34,793 bases of DNA. Source: Betaproteobacteria bacterium UBA2592 (lineage in GTDB: Bacteria; Pseudomonadota; Gammaproteobacteria; Burkholderiales; Rhodocyclaceae). The notes below the pieces were generated by a model that searched no databases, was not told where the DNA came from, and was given only the letters and a program-made list of their open reading frames with translations. Below, one piece after another: positions 17,337 to 25,308 of this stretch. Location: positions 1 to 34,793 of the forward strand of contig DDKS01000058.1 of the NCBI GenBank assembly GCA_002340095.1. The letters run 5' to 3'. How positions within the stretch are numbered: position 1 is the first letter of the stretch; each line of letters starts with the position of its first letter. Position numbers and translations under genes: made by a program.

Positions 17337-18059
17337 ATGCCGGTAGATGCGGCACGCCAGCGGCTCAAGCGTTTCCGGCACCATTTCGGCATTCGTGCCC
17401 AGCGCCTGGAGGTGCGCCCGCGTCTGGCCTGGTATGCCTATGCGCTGGGGGGGGCTCTTGGGGCGCTGGCGCTGGTGGGCTTGCTGTTCTTCATGAGCCA
17501 TGTCTTTCGCTCGCCCGAAGCCCGGGATGTGGAGAACCTGCGTAAGCGCCTGGCACAGCTGGAGTCCCAGGTGCTGCAGAGCGGCGGCGCCCTGACCAGT
17601 CTGGAGATGACGAGCAGCGCCAACCGTCAGTTGAGCGATGAATTGCGGGCCCTTTCGGATGACCACGCCGTGCTCAAGGATGATCTCGCCTATTTCCTGC
17701 GGCTGGTGCCGGCCGGGGCCCGGGACGGGGAGGTGCGTCTTGACCGGCTGATGCTGCGGCCTGATCCGGCCGTGCCCCATCGCTACCGCTATTCGGTGTA
17801 TGTGGGCTACCAGTCGGGACGCCAGCCCCAGGAGTTTTCCGGCACCCTGCAGTTCGTTCTGACGGTGGTGCGGGATGGCAGGGAGATGCAGTTGCAGTGG
17901 CCGCCGCAGCGTGCCGGCGTCGACATGTCAGTGAAGACGCGCCACTGGTTGCGCAAGGACGGTGTCCTGGAGATTGCGCCGGGTGACCGCCTGAAGCGGG
18001 TGGATTTGCGGCTGCTGCAGGGCAAGGCGGTGCGTGTGACCACGTCTGTGAATTTTTAG
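17337..18059 (+). CDS. Inner-membrane coiled-coil protein, DUF6776-like
   Basis: A 240-residue protein of unknown function, resembling the DUF6776 family that lies beside bactofilin genes in betaproteobacteria (family assignment from memory). It has a short basic cytoplasmic part, one membrane helix (about 32-56, YALGGALGALALVGLLFFMSH) and a coiled coil (about 62-125; ENLRKRLAQLESQ, LSDELRALSDDHAVLKDDLAYFLR). A C-terminal beta-rich domain (about 130-240) is probably periplasmic. The ATG at 17337 is preferred because AAAGGG lies 9 bases upstream; the ATG at 17328 would be only about 2 bases from it. It precedes the bactofilin gene by 8 bases, so the two are co-transcribed. A TATCAT at 17242-17247 could be a -10, but without a good -35. 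Confidence 0.82.
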   Translation: MPVDAARQRLKRFRHHFGIRAQRLEVRPRLAWYAYALGGALGALALVGLLFFMSHVFRSPEARDVENLRKRLAQLESQVLQSGGALTSLEMTSSANRQLSDELRALSDDHAVLKDDLAYFLRLVPAGARDGEVRLDRLMLRPDPAVPHRYRYSVYVGYQSGRQPQEFSGTLQFVLTVVRDGREMQLQWPPQRAGVDMSVKTRHWLRKDGVLEIAPGDRLKRVDLRLLQGKAVRVTTSVNF

Positions 18060-18067
18060 GAGGCAGG

Positions 18068-18472
18068 ATGTTCGCCAGGAAAAGCAATGGAGGGGCTGCC
18101 GCCAGCCAGATCGACAGCCTGATCGGCAGGGGAACCCGGATCGAAGGGAATGTGGTGTTCACCGGCGGCTTGCGGGTGGATGGGGAAATCGTGGGGCGGG
18201 TCGTGGCCGAGCCGGGCGCGCCTTCGACGCTGGTGTTGAGTGAACATGCCCGTATCGATGGGGAAGTGGCGGTCAGTCATCTGATCGTCAATGGCGCCAT
18301 CAACGGCCCCGTGCAGGTGAGCGAGTTCCTGGAGATGCAGCCCAAGGCGAGGATAAGCGGCGATGTGAGCTATGCCATGATCGAGATACAGCAGGGGGCG
18401 GTGGTGGAGGGGCGGCTGTTGTTGAACCCGAAGGCGGCCGGGAAGGAACCAAGTCAGGAAAAAAGCGACTAA
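18068..18472 (+). CDS. Bactofilin (polymer-forming cytoskeletal protein)
   Basis: A 134-residue protein whose centre (about 18-120) is the bactofilin beta-helix: GRGTRIEGNVVFTGGLRVDGEIVGRV, SEHARIDGEVAVSHLIVNGAINGPV, AKARISGDVSYAMIEIQQGAVVEGRLL-type turns. Gly and hydrophobic residues recur about every 17 positions. Flexible tails flank it. Bactofilins polymerise without nucleotide and scaffold cell-wall enzymes or polar structures. AGGAGG lies just before the ATG. It follows the membrane coiled-coil gene by 8 bases; that protein may anchor the filament (inference). Confidence 0.93.
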   Translation: MFARKSNGGAAASQIDSLIGRGTRIEGNVVFTGGLRVDGEIVGRVVAEPGAPSTLVLSEHARIDGEVAVSHLIVNGAINGPVQVSEFLEMQPKARISGDVSYAMIEIQQGAVVEGRLLLNPKAAGKEPSQEKSD

Positions 18473-18477
18473 TCCGC

Positions 18478-18506
18478 TTGACCCCCTTTGTGCCGGATTT
18501 GATAAT
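18478..18506 (+). promoter_or_regulatory. Sigma-70 promoter of erpA
   Basis: TTGACC-N17-GATAAT (near consensus) lies between the bactofilin stop and erpA, with the -10 ending 25 bases before the erpA ATG. No IscR-like site was recognised. Confidence 0.78.
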
Positions 18507-18531
18507 CCCTCCACTTTTTAGGAGTTGCAAA

Positions 18532-18876
18532 ATGAGCGAAGAAACGAACATGCCCCTGATCTTTACCGACAGTGCTGCTGGCAAGGTGCGGGAACTGATC
18601 GAGGAAGAGGGGAATCCGGAACTCAAGCTGCGGGTCTTCGTGACCGGCGGTGGCTGCTCCGGTTTCCAGTATGGCTTCACCTTCGATGAGGTGGCCAGCG
18701 AGGACGATACCCAACTGGAAAAGGGCGGGGTGACTCTGTTGATCGATCCCATGAGCTACCAGTACCTGGTCGGGGCCGAAATCGATTACACCGAAGGTCT
18801 GGAAGGCTCCCAGTTCGTGATCCGCAATCCCAACGCCACTTCCACCTGCGGCTGCGGTTCTTCCTTCTCGGTCTGA
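18532..18876 (+). CDS. erpA: Iron-sulfur cluster insertion protein ErpA
   Basis: A 114-residue A-type carrier that delivers Fe-S clusters to apoproteins. The three ligand cysteines are in place: C42 (GGGCSGFQYGF), C106 and C108 (STCGCGSSFSV). The N-terminus MPLIFTDSAAGKVRELIEEEGNPELKLRVFV is typical of ErpA. Length matches the family. TTAGGAG precedes the ATG. It has its own promoter at 18478-18506 and ends 12 bases before a large bidirectional terminator. Confidence 0.97.
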   Translation: MSEETNMPLIFTDSAAGKVRELIEEEGNPELKLRVFVTGGGCSGFQYGFTFDEVASEDDTQLEKGGVTLLIDPMSYQYLVGAEIDYTEGLEGSQFVIRNPNATSTCGCGSSFSV

Positions 18877-18888
18877 GTCCTGGCTCCG

Positions 18889-18930
18889 GCCCAAGCAAAA
18901 CGGCACCCGCGGGTGCCGTTTTGCTTGGGC
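18889..18930. terminator. 42-bp perfect palindrome, bidirectional terminator between erpA and rpoH
   Basis: GCCCAAGCAAAACGGCACCC and its exact reverse complement meet at a central CGCG-type junction with no unpaired loop bases by sequence. Each strand has a TTTTGCTT tract in the 3' arm. It lies between the convergent ends of erpA (stop 18876) and rpoH (stop 18943). Confidence 0.85.
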
Positions 18931-18942
18931 GCTGATCCGGGA

Positions 18943-19800
18943 TCAGGCAGTCAACAGGCCGCGCATCTTTTGCAGGGCCTTGGTCTCGATCTGGCGGATG
19001 CGTTCGGCGGATACCTGGAACTCGGAAGCCAGTTCGTGCAGGGTCGCTGCTTCGTCTCCGGCCAGCCAGCGGGCCTCGATGATGCGGCGGCTGCGGGGGT
19101 CGAGTCCTTCCAGGGCCTGACGCAGGCCTTCATCCTGGAGCCGGGCGTAGTCCCGGGCTTCGATCACCTGGGTGGGCTCGTAATGGGAGTCGGCCAGGTA
19201 GTCGATCGGGGCAAAAGCCTCCTCGCCCTCGTCCGGGCTGCCTTCCAGGGCCATGTCGCGGCCGCTCATGCGGGTTTCCATTTCCCCCACTTCTTCGGGT
19301 TTGACGCCCAGCCGGGCGGCGATCTCGGCCGTCTGTTCCGGTGTCAGGCTGTGCTCGCCCTCGAAACTGTTCTTCAGGCTGCGCAGGTTGAAGAACAGCT
19401 TGCGCTGGGCCTTGGTGGTGGCCACCTTGACCAGGCGCCAGTTTTTCAGGATGTATTCATGAATCTCGGCCTTGATCCAGTGGATGGCGAAGGAAACCAG
19501 CCGCACCCCGCGGTTCGGGTCGAAACGCTTGACGGCCTTCATCAGGCCGATATTGCCTTCCTGGATCAGGTCTGCATGGGGCAGACCATAGCCCAGGTAG
19601 CCACGGGCGATGGAGATCACCAGGCGAAGATGGGAGAGGACCAGCTGCCGGGCAGCTTCCACGTCGCCTTCCTCGTGGAAGCGCCGCGCCAGCCGGTTTT
19701 CCTCGGCCTCGGACAGCATGGGCATGCGATTGGCGGCCTGGATGTAGGCATCAATGCTGCCTGCGGTCGAGGGAATGGGGAAAGCCAGGGCTTGGGTCAT
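18943..19800 (-). CDS. rpoH: RNA polymerase sigma-32 factor (heat shock)
   Basis: A 285-residue sigma factor, very close to E. coli RpoH (284). It begins MTQALAFPIPSTAGSIDAYI. Region 2 includes LIQEGNIGLMKAVKRFDPNRGVRLVSFAIHWIKAEI. The RpoH box QRKLFFNLR (about 132-140), diagnostic of sigma-32, is followed by region 4 with the helix-turn-helix (ATLHELASEFQVSAERIRQIETKALQKM). The start at 19800 is set by AGGAGG about 9 bases upstream and by the family N-terminus; an in-frame ATG at 19830 would overlap the promoter. A CIRCE operator lies 34-60 bases upstream of the start codon, indicating HrcA control. It follows ftsYEX, as is common in proteobacteria. Confidence 0.98.
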   Translation of the reverse strand: MTQALAFPIPSTAGSIDAYIQAANRMPMLSEAEENRLARRFHEEGDVEAARQLVLSHLRLVISIARGYLGYGLPHADLIQEGNIGLMKAVKRFDPNRGVRLVSFAIHWIKAEIHEYILKNWRLVKVATTKAQRKLFFNLRSLKNSFEGEHSLTPEQTAEIAARLGVKPEEVGEMETRMSGRDMALEGSPDEGEEAFAPIDYLADSHYEPTQVIEARDYARLQDEGLRQALEGLDPRSRRIIEARWLAGDEAATLHELASEFQVSAERIRQIETKALQKMRGLLTA

Positions 19801-19833
19801 GGTTTTCTGTCCTCCTGATTGGATAGGCATAGT

Positions 19834-19860
19834 TTAGCACTCGCTGCATGAGAGTGCTAA
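19834..19860 (-). promoter_or_regulatory. CIRCE operator (HrcA binding site) of rpoH
   Basis: TTAGCACTC-N9-GAGTGCTAA is a perfect match to the CIRCE inverted repeat. Read towards rpoH, it overlaps a possible core promoter (TTAGCA-N18-TAAACT). HrcA binding here would block rpoH transcription until heat shock inactivates HrcA. Confidence 0.95.
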
Positions 19861-19981
19861 GAGGCCGGAAAGTTCGGGGGCAGGGCTCGTGGAGCTGCTC
19901 AAGGGGGAGTCGAGGGGCGGTGCTGCAACGGGAGGACTGGGGCAGACAGTTGCAGCAGGATGCGGGCCGTTGAGGCAGGCT

Positions 19982-20881
19982 TCACTCCATCTGGCGCAGG
20001 GCCATGCTGACGGAGAGCTGGGCGCCGAGCCAGCCGAGGCTGGCACCGATGCCGGTGAGCAGGGCCAGCAGCAGGGGCGATAGACCTTGCAGGGTGAAGG
20101 TGCTCCCGTAGAGGCTGGCCAGTTCGGCCACGGGGGCGGCCAGGGCTTCTAGGCCGAGGGTGATGATGAGGCCGGCGGCCAGCCCCCCCAGGGCGCCTTG
20201 CAAGGCGCCGGAGTAGTAGAAGGGGCGGCGGATGAAGGCATCGGTGGCGCCGATCAGCCGGGCCACCTGGATTTCCTCGGCCTGGGCCAACACCTGCAGG
20301 CGGATGGTGTTGAAGGTGACGGCGATGAGGCCCACGGCGAACACGGCGGCGAGCAGGCTGACCGTGAGCTTGCCGAGCCGCAGGAAGGCGTCGAAACGTT
20401 TGATCCAGGCGGAATCCAGTTGCACGTGGGTAACCCCGGGCAGGGCGGAAAAATCGGCGCGCAGGGCTTCGAGGGTTTCCGGAGCGGCGTCCCGGGGCTC
20501 GATGATGAAGGCGTCGGGCAGGGGGTTCCTGGGCAGGCTGGCGACGATCTCGGCCATGCCTTCGGTGGCCTTGAGGCGGTTCAGGGCGGTTTCCCGGGGC
20601 ACGAAATGCCACTGGCCGGGCACGTTTGCCTCCAGGTGGGCTTCCACGCCCTGCACCAGCTCCCGGCCGGCGCCGGCCTGCATGAAGATGCTGATCTGCT
20701 GCACGCCCGCGGCGCTCTTGCCCAGGGCCTTGAGGTTGTCAAGCAGCACATAGCCGGCTGCGGGCAGGGTCATGGCGATGCCGATCACCAGGAGCGACAG
20801 CAGGGTGTTCAGGGGGGCGGCCCAGAGGCGGCGCAGGGCGCGGCGCAGGGCGGCCAGATGCTGGCGCAGCCAGGTCTTCAT
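19982..20881 (-). CDS. ftsX: Cell division ABC transporter permease FtsX
   Basis: A 299-residue membrane protein. A basic N-terminus is followed by a first helix (about 25-47), a periplasmic domain (about 48-165; QISIFMQAGAGRELVQGVEAHL, IIEPRDAAPETLEALRADF) and three C-terminal helices (about 170-195, 222-245, 262-290). This is the FtsX/MacB-like topology. With FtsE it regulates peptidoglycan hydrolases at the septum. Its ATG overlaps the ftsE stop by 4 bases (20878-20881), so translation is coupled. rpoH follows after a 181-base gap holding the CIRCE site. Confidence 0.96.
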   Translation of the reverse strand: MKTWLRQHLAALRRALRRLWAAPLNTLLSLLVIGIAMTLPAAGYVLLDNLKALGKSAAGVQQISIFMQAGAGRELVQGVEAHLEANVPGQWHFVPRETALNRLKATEGMAEIVASLPRNPLPDAFIIEPRDAAPETLEALRADFSALPGVTHVQLDSAWIKRFDAFLRLGKLTVSLLAAVFAVGLIAVTFNTIRLQVLAQAEEIQVARLIGATDAFIRRPFYYSGALQGALGGLAAGLIITLGLEALAAPVAELASLYGSTFTLQGLSPLLLALLTGIGASLGWLGAQLSVSMALRQME

Positions 20882-21531
20882 GGGGCGAGCCTCCCGTGGT
20901 CGAGGGTGATCAGCCGGGGCTTGCGGCCTGGCACTCCGTGGGGGGCGTGGGTGGCGATGATGACGGTGACCCGCACCTGGTTGAAGGCGCTGAACAGGTC
21001 GAACACCTGCCGGGCGGAATCCGGGTCCAGGTTGGCCGTGGGTTCGTCGGCCAGCAGGATGGTGGGACGGTTAACCACCGCCCGGGCGATGGCCAGACGC
21101 TGCTGTTCGCCACCGGAGAGGGCGATGGGATTGGCCTTTTCCCGGTCCAGGAGGCCCACCTTGTCGAGGGCGGCCCGGGCGCGGCGCTGGGCCTCCCTGG
21201 GTGGCAGGCCGATGATTTCCAGGGGCAGCAACACGTTGTCCAGGGCAGAGCGGTCGAAGAGCAGCTTCTGGTCCTGGAAGATCAGGCCCAGGTTGCGGCG
21301 CAGGTAAGGCAGGGCGGCGCGGCGCAGGGCAGCGAGATTCTGGCCGTTGACGATCAGGCTGCCGGCGGTGGGACGTTCGATGGCCGAGAGCAGCTTCAGG
21401 AGGGTGGTCTTGCCGGCCCCCGAGTGGCCGGTGATGAACACCATGTCGCCCCCGGCGATCTCGAAACTGAGATCCTTGATGGCTTCGTAGCCACCCGGAT
21501 AGCGCTTGGTCAGGCCGCTGCAGACGATCAT
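20878..21531 (-). CDS. ftsE: Cell division ATP-binding protein FtsE
   Basis: A 217-residue ABC ATPase, usual length about 220. It begins MIVCSGLTKRYPGGYEAIKDLSFEI. Walker A is GHSGAGKT (35-42), the signature is LSGGEQQRLAIARA, Walker B is ILLADEPTANLDP, and the H-loop His is in IIATH. After that His the usual Asp is absent, and the helix reads APHGVPGRKPRLITLDHG, an unusual form. It overlaps ftsY by 4 bases at its start and ftsX by 4 bases at its end. Confidence 0.96.
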   Translation of the reverse strand: MIVCSGLTKRYPGGYEAIKDLSFEIAGGDMVFITGHSGAGKTTLLKLLSAIERPTAGSLIVNGQNLAALRRAALPYLRRNLGLIFQDQKLLFDRSALDNVLLPLEIIGLPPREAQRRARAALDKVGLLDREKANPIALSGGEQQRLAIARAVVNRPTILLADEPTANLDPDSARQVFDLFSAFNQVRVTVIIATHAPHGVPGRKPRLITLDHGRLAP

Positions 21532-22523
21532 GCGAAGATGGCGTCTACGAAGTCCCGGGCCACGAAGGGGCGCAGGTCGTCGATGCCTTCGCCCACGCCG
21601 ATGAAGCGGATGGGCTTCGGGCACTGGCGGGCGATGGCGGCGATGACGCCACCCTTGGCGGTGCCGTCCAGCTTGGTGAGCACCAGGCCGGAGACCTGGA
21701 TGGCCTTGTCGAAGGCCTTGACCTGGGCCAGGGCGTTCTGGCCGATGTTGGCATCCAGCACCAGCAGCACCTCGTGCGGGCCGCTGGGATCGGCCTTCTG
21801 GATGACCCGGCGCACCTTGGCGATCTCTTCCATCAGGTGCAATTGGGTGGGCAGGCGGCCGGCGGTGTCGGCCAGGACGATGTCGATCTGGCGGGCCCGG
21901 GCGGCGGCAATGGCGTCGAAGACCACGGCGGCCGGGTCGCCGCTTTCCTGGGCGATCACGGTGACGTTGTTGCGCTCGCCCCAGGTCATCAGCTGCTCCC
22001 GGGCGGCGGCGCGGAAGGTGTCGCCGGCGGCCAGGAGCACGCTCTTGCCCTGGGACTGAAAATACCGGGCCAGCTTGCCGATGGAGGTGGTCTTGCCGGC
22101 GCCATTGACGCCCGCAATCATGATCACGTAGGGCTTGTGGGCTTCCACGCTGAGGGGTTGCTCCAGGGGGGTGAGCAGTTCCACCAGGGCGTCGGAAAGG
22201 GCGGCCTGGATGGATTCGGGAGTTTCCAGTTTGTCTTTTCTGGCCCGGGCCTTGAGGGCATCGAGCAGGTGCTGGGTGGCTTCCAGGCCCACGTCGGAGG
22301 TGAGCAGCAGGGTTTCCAGTTCTTCCAGCAGCTCATCGTCCACCTTGCCCCGGGAGAAGATGGACTTCAGCTTGCCGCCCAGCTGGGCGCGGGTCCGGGC
22401 CAGGCCACCGAACAGGCGCTCACGCCAGGAGGGGGCGGCGCCTGCGCTGGCCTGGAGAGCGGATTCAGTGGAGGGGGATTCGGCGGCTGCATCGCCGCCC
22501 TTCTTCTTCAGGAAACCGAACAT
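21528..22523 (-). CDS. ftsY: Signal recognition particle receptor FtsY
   Basis: A 331-residue SRP GTPase that docks ribosome-SRP complexes to the membrane. It begins MFGFLKKKGG with a short variable A region (about 1-45), then the N domain and the G domain: GVNGAGKTTSIGKLA (138-152), DTFRAAAREQL, DTAGRLPTQLHLMEE, TKLDGTAKGG and the closing FIGVGEGIDDLRPF. The start at 22523 fits the family; the frame stays open upstream but runs through the divergent peptidase gene. The ribosome binding site is weak. It is first in ftsY-ftsE-ftsX. Confidence 0.97.
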   Translation of the reverse strand: MFGFLKKKGGDAAAESPSTESALQASAGAAPSWRERLFGGLARTRAQLGGKLKSIFSRGKVDDELLEELETLLLTSDVGLEATQHLLDALKARARKDKLETPESIQAALSDALVELLTPLEQPLSVEAHKPYVIMIAGVNGAGKTTSIGKLARYFQSQGKSVLLAAGDTFRAAAREQLMTWGERNNVTVIAQESGDPAAVVFDAIAAARARQIDIVLADTAGRLPTQLHLMEEIAKVRRVIQKADPSGPHEVLLVLDANIGQNALAQVKAFDKAIQVSGLVLTKLDGTAKGGVIAAIARQCPKPIRFIGVGEGIDDLRPFVARDFVDAIFA

Positions 22524-22617
22524 GGAACGTCGTCTTTGCTGGTGGTGTCTGAGGTAAGCTGCCGCCCCTGGGCTGACAGCCAGGCGACTTGCCATTAAGA
22601 TGCCGCCGGAGCCCGGA

Positions 22618-22626
22618 ATTCTAGCA
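22618..22626 (-). promoter_or_regulatory. Possible extended -10 promoter of ftsYEX
   Basis: Read towards ftsY, TGCTAGAAT fits an extended -10 element (TGnTATAAT), but no -35 of quality was found. It lies in the 120-base divergent region between ftsY and the M16 peptidase gene. Confidence 0.35.
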
Positions 22627-22643
22627 GAAAGCCCTGATTTACC

Positions 22644-24008
22644 ATGCGAAAACACGGAATGATCCTGTTGCTGGCCGGCCTGGCCCTGTCCCTGCCGGCC
22701 CTGGCCAATCCCTTCGAGATGGTTCTCGACAATGGCATGAAGGTGGTGGTCAAGGAGGACCGCCGCGCCCCGGTGGTGGCCCACATGGTCTGGTACCGGG
22801 TGGGCAGCATGGATGAGGTGGATGGCACTTCCGGTGTTGCCCATCTGCTCGAGCACATGATGTTCAAGGGCACCCCCAAGGTGGGGCCGGGCGAGTTCAG
22901 CAAGCGGGTGGCCGCCGCTGGCGGGCGCGACAACGCTTTCACCAGCCGGGATTACACCGCCTACTTCCAGCAGGTGCCCAAGGAAAAACTGGCCGAGATG
23001 ATGGCCCTGGAGGCGGACCGGATGCGCCACCTGAACGTGGACCCCAAGGAGTTTGCCCAGGAAATCAAGGTAGTGATGGAAGAGCGTCGCTTGCGCACCG
23101 AGGACGATCCCCAGGCCCTGCTGTTCGAGCAGGCCAATGCGGTGGCTTTCCAGGCCCATCCCTATCGACGCCCGGTGATCGGCTGGATGAACGATCTGGA
23201 AAACATGACGGCCGCCGATGCCAAGGCCTGGTATGACCGCTGGTACGTGCCCAACAATGCGATTCTGGTGGTCAGCGGCGACGTGGATCACCAACAGGTC
23301 TTCAAGCTGGCCCGCCAGCACTATGGCCCGATCAAGGCACGTGCCCTGCCGGTCCGGAAACCCCAGCTGGAGCCGCCCCAGAAGGGCCTGCGCCGGCTCA
23401 CCGTGAAGGGGCCGGCCGAACTGCCGGTCCTGCTCCTGGGCTGGAAGGCCCCCAAGGTGGAGCAGGTGGAGGGGCCGGTGGAACCCTTCGCCCTGCAAAT
23501 GCTGGCTGCCATTCTCGATGGTCACGACGCCGCCCGCCTGGGCCGCTCCCTGGTGCGGGAGCAGCGTCTGGCCACCAGCGTCGGTGCCTCCTACGATGCC
23601 ATGAGCCGGGGGCCGGCCATGTTCTATCTGTACGGTAGCCCAGCTCCGGGTCAGACCCCGGAGGCCCTGGAAAAGGCCCTGCGCGCCGAAGTGGAACGCA
23701 TCGCCCGGGAAGGCGTGGACGAGGCCGAGCTGAAGCGGGCCAAGGCCCAGCTGATTGCCGGGCAGATCTACAAGCTGGATTCCGTCTTCGGTCAGGCCAT
23801 GGAGATCGGCTCCATGGAGGTGATGGGTTTCCGCCATCAGGACATCGCCGCCCTGCAGGCACGGCTCGAGGCTGTGACTGCCGAGCAGGTTCAGGCTGTC
23901 GCCCGCGGTGCGTTCGATGAGGACAAGCTCACCATCGGCCTGCTCGAGCCACTGCCTGCCGCTGCCAAGCCCCCGCTGGCCGCCCCTGGTGCGGCCCGCC
24001 ATCATTGA
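22644..24008 (+). CDS. M16-family zinc metallopeptidase, catalytic subunit, periplasmic
   Basis: A 454-residue peptidase. A signal peptide (about 1-21, ILLLAGLALSLPALA) directs export. The inverted zinc motif HLLEH (H67, E70, H71) is present, with the third ligand in VVMEERR (E146/E147). The M16 second domain follows (about 245-440; LLLGWKAPKV, GRSLVREQRLATSVGASYD). The family includes PqqF/pitrilysin-like and processing peptidase-like enzymes; many bacteria carry this active plus inactive pair, with unknown substrate. It is divergent from ftsY and 10 bases before the partner gene. Confidence 0.93.
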   Translation: MRKHGMILLLAGLALSLPALANPFEMVLDNGMKVVVKEDRRAPVVAHMVWYRVGSMDEVDGTSGVAHLLEHMMFKGTPKVGPGEFSKRVAAAGGRDNAFTSRDYTAYFQQVPKEKLAEMMALEADRMRHLNVDPKEFAQEIKVVMEERRLRTEDDPQALLFEQANAVAFQAHPYRRPVIGWMNDLENMTAADAKAWYDRWYVPNNAILVVSGDVDHQQVFKLARQHYGPIKARALPVRKPQLEPPQKGLRRLTVKGPAELPVLLLGWKAPKVEQVEGPVEPFALQMLAAILDGHDAARLGRSLVREQRLATSVGASYDAMSRGPAMFYLYGSPAPGQTPEALEKALRAEVERIAREGVDEAELKRAKAQLIAGQIYKLDSVFGQAMEIGSMEVMGFRHQDIAALQARLEAVTAEQVQAVARGAFDEDKLTIGLLEPLPAAAKPPLAAPGAARHH

Positions 24009-24018
24009 GGATCAAGCC

Positions 24019-25308
24019 ATGCTCAAGCGTATTTTTTTTCTGGCTCTGTGGGTTCTGGCCGGCGCCGCTCAGGCCGGCGTCACCATCGAGCACTGGCAGA
24101 GCCCGGCCGGCACCCGGGTCTACTTCGTGCATAGCCCCGCCTTGCCGATTCTGGATGTGCAGGTGGATTTCGCGGCGGGCAGCATGTTCGATCCGGTCGG
24201 CAAGGAAGGGCTGGCGGGGCTTACCCATGCCCTGCTCGACCTGGGCGCGGGGGAGCTGGACGAAACCGCCATCAGTAATCGCATGGCCGATGTGGGGGCC
24301 AGCCTGGGCGGCAGCCTGGATAGGGACCGGGCCAGCCTCACCCTGCGCACCTTGTCCCAGCCCGAGAAGCGGGAAGCGGCCCTGGCCGTGCTGGAGCAGG
24401 TGCTGCGCCAGCCCCGCTTCGATGGAGCGATCCTGGCCCGGGAGCAGACCCGCAGCATCGCCGCCCTGAAGGATGCCTTGACCCGGCCCGATACCCAGGC
24501 CAGCCGCGCTTTCTGGGCCACTCTGTACCCCGGTCATCCCTATGGCCGCCTGAGCACGCCGGAGTCCCTGGCCGCCATCGGCCAGCCCGAGCTGCGCGAA
24601 TTCTGGCGCAAGCACTACAACGCGGCCAACGCCACCCTGACCCTGGTGGGAGACATTTCCCGGGCCGAGGCCGAGGCCCTGGCCCAGCGGCTCACCGCCG
24701 CCTTGCCGCCCGGCGAGCCGGTGAGCTTGCCTGCCGCTCCCGTCGTGGCAACGGGGCAAACGGTGGCGCTTTCCTACCCGGCCAGCCAGGCGCACCTCTT
24801 CGTGGGGATGCCCAGCGTGGCCCGGGGCGACCCCGATTTTTTCCCGCTGCTGGTGGGCAACTACACCCTGGGCGGCGGCGGTTTCGTTTCCCGCCTGATG
24901 CAGGAAGTGCGCGAGAAGCGGGGCTTCGCCTACAGCGTCTATAGCTACTTTGCCCCGATGCGCCAGGCCGGCCCCTTCCAGATCGGCCTGCAGACCAAGA
25001 AGGCGCAGGCCGGCGAAGCCCTGGGTGTGGTATCCCGGGTGCTGGCCGATTTCCTGGCCAAGGGGCCGACCCCGGCCGAACTCAGGGCCGCCCAGGCCAA
25101 CCTGATCGGCAGCTTTCCCCTGCGCCTGGACAGCAACCGCAAAATACTTGAGCACGTGGCCATGATCGGCTTCTACGGTTTGCCCCTTGACTATCTCGAC
25201 ACCTACCGGGACCGGGTCCGGGCCGTCAGCGTCGAGGATGTCCGCCGTGCCTTTGCCCGCCATGTGCAGCCGGAAAAGCTGGTGACGATCACGGTGGCGG
25301 ACGAGTGA
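24019..25308 (+). CDS. M16-family peptidase-like protein, non-catalytic partner, periplasmic
   Basis: A 429-residue protein. A signal peptide (about 1-19, MLKRIFFLALWVLAGAAQA) is followed by M16 domains. The zinc motif is lost: the region aligned with HxxEH reads LTHALLDLGAGELDE. The C-terminal half keeps the substrate-binding features of the non-catalytic subunit (GNYTLGGGGFVSRLMQEVREKRGFAYSVYS). It probably forms a heterodimer with the preceding M16 enzyme, as in mitochondrial processing peptidase. Its stop overlaps the GTG start of rsmD by 4 bases. Confidence 0.93.
   Translation: MLKRIFFLALWVLAGAAQAGVTIEHWQSPAGTRVYFVHSPALPILDVQVDFAAGSMFDPVGKEGLAGLTHALLDLGAGELDETAISNRMADVGASLGGSLDRDRASLTLRTLSQPEKREAALAVLEQVLRQPRFDGAILAREQTRSIAALKDALTRPDTQASRAFWATLYPGHPYGRLSTPESLAAIGQPELREFWRKHYNAANATLTLVGDISRAEAEALAQRLTAALPPGEPVSLPAAPVVATGQTVALSYPASQAHLFVGMPSVARGDPDFFPLLVGNYTLGGGGFVSRLMQEVREKRGFAYSVYSYFAPMRQAGPFQIGLQTKKAQAGEALGVVSRVLADFLAKGPTPAELRAAQANLIGSFPLRLDSNRKILEHVAMIGFYGLPLDYLDTYRDRVRAVSVEDVRRAFARHVQPEKLVTITVADE

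Noticed and set aside
22524..24005. Upstream extension of FtsY through the divergent peptidase gene
   Set aside because: The family N-terminus MFGFLKKK starts at 22523, and the extension is antisense to a clear M16 peptidase.
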